Below are positions 59,220 through 64,000 of a DNA stretch of 64,000 bases, piece after piece. Each line of letters opens with the position of its first letter. Position 1 is the stretch's first letter. The DNA lies in the NCBI GenBank assembly GCA_008638375.1, contig CM018035.1:30504807-30568806 (forward strand), written 5' to 3'. Under the pieces are notes generated by a model. It ran no database searches, was not told the DNA's origin, and saw only the letters and a list, made by a program, of their open reading frames with translations. Both the position numbers and the translations under genes were made by a program. Source of the DNA: Nyssa sinensis. Its lineage: Eukaryota > Streptophyta > Magnoliopsida > Cornales > Nyssaceae.

Positions 59220-59794
59220 ATCGATCAACAAGGCTCTATCATAAAGCTTTGAGAATACTCGAATCTTAAGAGGAACTATCTTGTTCCAAATGATAGGCTT
59301 GAGCCCAAGCTTAAAAGTACGAGATTTTTTAACCTCATTATCAATAACCCCTCGAGCAAATCGGGCTAGAGAAAAAAAAACGGGACTCGTACTCGGATAC
59401 GGTCATATCACCTTGATAAAGATGGAGAAACTCTTGTCATAATGAATCACTAGTGACAGTAGGAAAGAACTTGTCCATGAAAGCCTTGGTAAAAACATCC
59501 CACACTCTAACCATAGTAGGCCCTTTTGATTTCTACCCTTTTGATTTCTACCAAGTTAAGGCTTACCCCTGAAACCAAAGGCTAGCATAATCAATCCGGA
59601 GATCATCCTCCTAGATACAGACCGTGTCTAAAAGTCTAGAAACTTGCCTCAACCAATCATCCGCAACAAATGGATCAGGTCCCCTTGAGAACTTAAGAGG
59701 ATTCAACCTTTGAAACTATCTCACAGTAGTTGTGACTCTAGTCTCACCCACTTGAGAATGGTGCTGGGCCTCGTCTTGATTAGCCTGCTGAAAG
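59220..59794 (-). pseudogene. Decayed Ty3/gypsy Gag fragment
   Basis: On the minus strand, text such as RLNPLKFSRGPDPFVADDWL, RQVSRLLDTVCI and DDLRIDYASLWFQG matches the retrotransposon Gag domain, with stops in between. It ends abruptly at the LTR edge near 59794 with no PBS or leader, so a deletion joined Gag to the LTR. Confidence 0.7.
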
Positions 59795-61995
59795 TGTCAT
59801 GATCTGGAACCCACCCTGTGTGGATCCCGAATTGCGACCGTCGCCCTTTGGCCCGGGGGCTGTCAGGTGGACTATGTAAACGGTGGCGCCGGAGGCAATG
59901 CGATCGAGCTAGGATTGGCAATTGCGGAAGCGTGAATTTTTTTTTTTACTATTCGCACACCCACCCAGTACTGTCGCTTCTTCTTCTTCTTCGGAGCGAT
60001 AAACAAATATCATACATTCAGAGCATACTAAAAGCTTTTTAAAGTTTTACCTATTACATATCTGTTTGCCCCTCGGGGCTTAAATACATAATTTTTTAAA
60101 ATTACTACAACAAAATTTGACCAACTATAGGTCCTAATACTTCCAAAATAAAATCCCCTGATCATCATGGAGCCGCCAATCACCAAACCTCAAATTGGAC
60201 ATGGCTCCTATCCATCATCATTACCTGAAAAATGTTAGGATAATAGGGTGAGCTTCAACAAGCCCAGTGAGTAATTCTAGTACCTTGTCATGGGTTTTCA
60301 ACTGGTAGTAGGTTAGTTTAAGGGAGACTTCATGTGAACATACACTACCAATTGTACATATACTTCAGATACAGAATATAGGAAGCTTCAAAACATGTAA
60401 CACGAAGCATTTAAGGTGTTCGAGTAAAATAGATATTTCACTTATACAAGTACAAGGAACTTAAAAAAGAACATATAACACGAAGCATTTAAAAGCATTC
60501 AAGGTGAGGCATTAAATATGCAGTTGAAACTTGTAATACATATAGAGTGACCATTTAGTGGTCATGAATGTTTGAAACATTTACTTGTAACAGGATGCAT
60601 GAAATCCTTTTTCTTCTATGTAACCCTTTATTATTTTAAAAACTGGGCCATTTCTTTTAAAACACTTCTTCTTGTAAATGGGGGTTCGAAAACCTGCTAC
60701 CATTTCTTATAAAATCATGAAACTTTTGTTCATGAAAACAACATAGTTAATCACATTTAGAAAATGGGGGATAAACCTACTACCATTTCTAAACGTGTCA
60801 TCTTTTCATTTTGATTAGGTGGAAATTTGTTTCGAACTAGATTCCAATCTTACTTCTCGTAGAGATATCTCATGCCTGGGAGATCAGATCCTACTATCGG
60901 GCATTTTACTCGTATGTGAATCCTGAAGGGCTTCACGAACATGTAGTGCTTATGCACGATTATCTTGCATTACTAGTTCGCAAATAGGAGGTTTGAAAGC
61001 ATTTCTTTTCAAATAGATGCTATTTAAAAACATTTAAAGATAACCTCCCAATGAATGCTTTTCAAAAGCCTTTAAAATTTTAACTTCTTCAATAGATGCT
61101 TCTCAAAGAGCATCGAAATACGTTTTTTCAAATAAATGCTTTCCATGTGTATTTGAAATGTGACTTTCTTCAAAAAGGTACTTTTCATGAGTATTAAAAT
61201 ACTGCTTTCTCCAAAAAGATGCTTTCCATGAGTATTGAAAATATGACTTCTTTAAAAGGATGCTTTTCATGAATAATTAAAAAAAAAACCATGACTTCAA
61301 TAAAAAGAATGCTTTTCATGAGTATTTAAAACATGGGCAATTTAACAGAGTTTTTAAATACTTAGAGGACAATACTTGAAACATTTAACACATGAGTTTC
61401 AGAAAATTAAATCACGATGTACGAGAATTAATTAAAACATAGATAGAATGAAAGACATTTATTTTCAAGAAGCATTTAATAAAATTGGCATTTATATGGA
61501 CATGCGAAAAATAAACGTATCAACTGTCAACAATATCAAGAAGTGAATTTGCATGCCATGTTAGAATTTATAAATAGAACAATGGTACATTGAAATATAA
61601 AACATATGAATACGAGAATTTAGAATTTGAAATACGACAGATATTTTAACATAAAACACTTCAGAATATTGAACTTCAAATTACTTCAGAATCCATAGAG
61701 ATTAAAAATCTCCACTTCAAAGTACGAGATTACTCACCTTGTTCTCTCGGGTTAGCTCTACTGGCGGGCTTTTCCCTTTTCCTTAGTGATTCCTAAAAAT
61801 CAAATTTATCAAGACTTCAATTAATTCTTCATTCACTTCAAATCATCCCTAAATTGATGCTCTTCATTTAATTTAGACCCAACATATCCTAATTTCCTTA
61901 GGATTGGTCTCATACCTTTTTAACCAGCCTACTCGTAGTAATTAAATATATTTTATTTTTCACGTGACTTATTTTTCAGTACTTATTTTGGTATT
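59795..61995 (-). mobile_element. Tekay-type LTR, truncated on its promoter side
   Basis: The left end TGTCATGATCTGGAACCCACC corresponds to the LTR terminus of the other copies (TGTCACGACC..ACCCACC). It contains a putative mini-exon (61738-61792), an acceptor-like ATTTTTCAG at 60225 and the same order of blocks as 14502-18456 reversed. The front of the LTR (U3, GA tract, first donor) is missing. The right boundary is approximate. Confidence 0.65.
61738..61792 (-). other. Putative LTR mini-exon (55 nt) in the 59795 LTR
   Basis: On the minus strand it is preceded by TTTGATTTTTAG|G and followed by GAACAAG|GTGAGTAATC. The downstream acceptor CATTTTTCAG|G at 60225 implies a 1513 nt intron. Both sites are close to consensus. 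Confidence 0.5.
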
Positions 61996-62947
61996 ATGGA
62001 CCTTACCATTTATTTATTTAGCGAGAGAGAGATAGATCCCTTTTTACGTACCTCTCCTATCTTATTTATAAGCTGTTGTGAATATCAAATCCAGTGTCAA
62101 GCGATGGGGCTACTTCATCATGATTACATACGTCACAGTTGCCACCGGCCATGCTACTTTGCAGGGCTAGGAATCCTTTTCGCCTTTCTGCAGGACTAGG
62201 GTATGCCGTATGTCAGAAGGCAGCAATTTTGCCATAATAACTCGCATCATCCTTTCTTGTCCATACCTGTCCCATCATTATGAGGTCGGTAGACCGAGGT
62301 GGTAGAGGCGAGATCGGTATACCAGGTGGTTACAATTCTCGGGTCTTCCTTACCGACGTTAGATCGGTATACCTAATTATCTTACAAACTTTATAGAACA
62401 AAGCTGACACGTGTCATATATTGATTGGTTGGGATATTTTTGGCGTATCAGCTACTCCCCCCCCCCCAAGCCTTAGTTCTGAGCATGCATACAGAACTTA
62501 CGCTAGGGTTTCCGAAGGGTCACGTGCTTTTATCAACTTAATGCGTGGTTCCGTATTCCGAAGGGGACGACAACCGTCGTATTTATTACCACGCGTGTTG
62601 TCGTTTTGGGTGATCGAGACCATTATTATTTCAGCCATTTTTTGGTTTCTCGAGACATTAAATAAGGCCGTTTCATCTCTCTAAGGCATTACATGGCGAT
62701 TTTTTATAAATAGTGGAGGGAGTTGTTTGAAATCTGTTTACCTATTTCAAAATATTTTTCAAGTTTTGCTCGAGCGTTCTCCTTGGCAAGAAGCACGATT
62801 TCAGGCAACATTGATCGGATTCCGGCCATCGTAACCTGAGTTCTAACCTCCTCTTTCTAGTAATTTCTAGTTTCTCTCTATTCTTGTTTGTTTCATTCTT
62901 CTTCTTCCTTTTCCTTTACATATTTTTCCAAAACCCTTCTGTCAACC
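61996..62947 (+). mobile_element. Leader/LTR of the PF04195-type element (copy 2)
   Basis: Non-coding. It shares blocks with 58080-58440: ACACGTGTCAT, then GTATCAGCTACTCC, then a CAAGCC..AGTTCTGAG stretch. A C-run lies at 62459-62467 and a TTTATAAATAG promoter-like box near 62701. The outer edge was not determined. Confidence 0.5.
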
Positions 62948-64000
62948 ATGTCTAGTTCTGACAGGGGGGAAGTTAGGGTTGAGTCAGAAACAATCGGTGA
63001 AGATGGTCTTTCCTCTTTTGCTTCTACTTCATCTTTCGAGTCTGTTTCGGGCTCTAGCGATAGGGAGGCTAGTACGTCTCAAAGAGAGGAGGGAGAGAGT
63101 GCTATGACAAAGGAAATTTTAAAATCCCTTAGGAAACAATATAAATTTCCAAAAAATGTATCGTGTAAGGTCCCCAAGTCATCAGATCAACCCTCTGACA
63201 CTAGACGGGGTGAAATCTGTGCCTATCTCGAGTGGTTTCCCTTCCACCCCCTTTTTGTTGAATTATTTACATGGTTCAACATCTGCCCTGCCGAGCTGAA
63301 TGTGAACAGTTGGAGGCAGCTCTTGGCTTTCATAGTCTTAGGTCACCTCAATGGGGTCCAGGTAGATCTGGACCTTGTTCGTAGTCAAATGGATATGAAA
63401 TATCTCAGTTCTGAGGAACTATATTACATATTATTTGATTAGAGATTCAGACCTTTGACTTCGGTACCCTCTTCCAACAAGACTTGGAAGAAGTGGTACT
63501 TTTTTGTGGGGGGAGGCTGGGAACGAGAAGATTACGAAAACCATATGAGTCTTTTTCCTCGGCACACCGGTCCAAGGGGTAAGCCTTCAGATCTCAGATC
63601 TGTGTAAGTCAATTTTTGTTTTTATCTTCCCACTATTTTGATTATTTGAACATATTTTCCTTATGTTTGTTTTGTAGATAGAAGGAAGTGGAAAATGGCA
63701 CCTTTTACTCTTGAGATCGAGGAAAAGTATCGCCTACTTCTGCAGCCCACCATCCGACCCCATTACAAAATCCTTTGCCCTAAGAATTTGATGGCGGCCG
63801 ATTTAACAAAAGAAGACGCTGTAGTAGTGAAGAAGTCAATATTGTTTGGATACGCCCCTCCCCCTCCTCTTAAAGCAAAAACTGGGGGACCGGCCTCCTC
63901 AACGGCGCCCACACCAACCGAGAGACCAACATCTTCAAGAACGTCCTAACCGGCACAGAAGAAAAGGAGGGTGATATCAAGAGTTTCTCATGGAGCTTCC
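62948..64000 (+). pseudogene. PF04195-type gypsy transposon protein (copy 2), runs off window
   Basis: From ATG 62948 (MSSSDRGEVRVESE) a Ser/Glu-rich N-terminus leads into the conserved domain, with RRGEICAYLEWFPFHPLFVE, NVNSWRQLLAFIVLGHLNG and SSEELYYILF. A TAG stop at 63440-63442 is followed in the same frame by RFRPLTSVPSSNKTWKKWYF and FVGGGWERE. A probable intron runs from GGTAAGCC near 63580 to TTTTGTAG ending 63677. The next exon reads MAPFTLEIEEKYRLLL and continues past another stop at 63947 to the window edge. The family is common in Ty3/gypsy-associated and LARD elements; its function is unknown. Confidence 0.7.

Overview
This window is nuclear DNA of a flowering plant, most likely a eudicot. 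It holds two host genes with plant-type proteins, GT-AG introns and TATA promoters, set in AT-rich DNA that is mostly nested LTR retrotransposons. No bacterial, organellar or CRISPR features were seen. Names and boundaries come from reading the sequence by eye; no database search was possible.

Layout: (1) 1-949 is the 5' LTR and leader of an Athila-like element (tRNA-Asp-type primer site), minus strand. (2) 950-9105 is a decayed Ty3/gypsy Tekay-type chromovirus, minus strand, with gag, protease, RT/RNase H, integrase and chromodomain plus a 3.5 kb 5' LTR. (3) 9106-11425 is another long-LTR fragment. (4) About 11426-18726 is a Ty1/copia element (gag, PBS, LTR). Its zinc knuckle is split by a 1360 bp solo LTR and its LTR by a 3955 bp solo LTR. 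(5) 20095-37365 is a 3.1 kb solo LTR inflated by a 5391 bp solo LTR and by an 8.8 kb non-coding LARD-like element. Five insertions keep matching or near-matching 5 bp target duplications, so their order can be read. (6) 38402-38854 is a TRIM element with three LTRs. (7) 39432-40913 is an intronless polyamine (LAT/PUT) transporter gene, minus strand. (8) 41100-42736 is a decayed transposon-like region. (9) 43154-49992 is a gag-only (TR-GAG-like) gypsy derivative. (10) 50231-55894 is SSU72, the RNA polymerase II CTD phosphatase, with four exons and a decayed DUF4283/LINE-type ORF in intron 2. (11) 57240-64000 holds a foldback MITE, two copies of an element coding for a putative gypsy-type transposon protein, a gypsy gag remnant and another long LTR.

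The two host genes look intact and independent: one imports polyamines, the other dephosphorylates the Pol II CTD. Everything else is retrotransposon tissue.

The most interesting pattern is shared by the long Tekay-type LTRs. Although diverged in sequence, they keep (a) a GA/CT microsatellite beside CATGCA (RY) motifs, (b) what looks like a three-exon, two-intron layout inside the LTR, with a 53-72 nt mini-exon between AG|G and AAG|GTRAGT-type sites, and (c) in several, an antisense tRNA-like module with A and B boxes followed by T runs. These are motif-level observations that RNA data can test.
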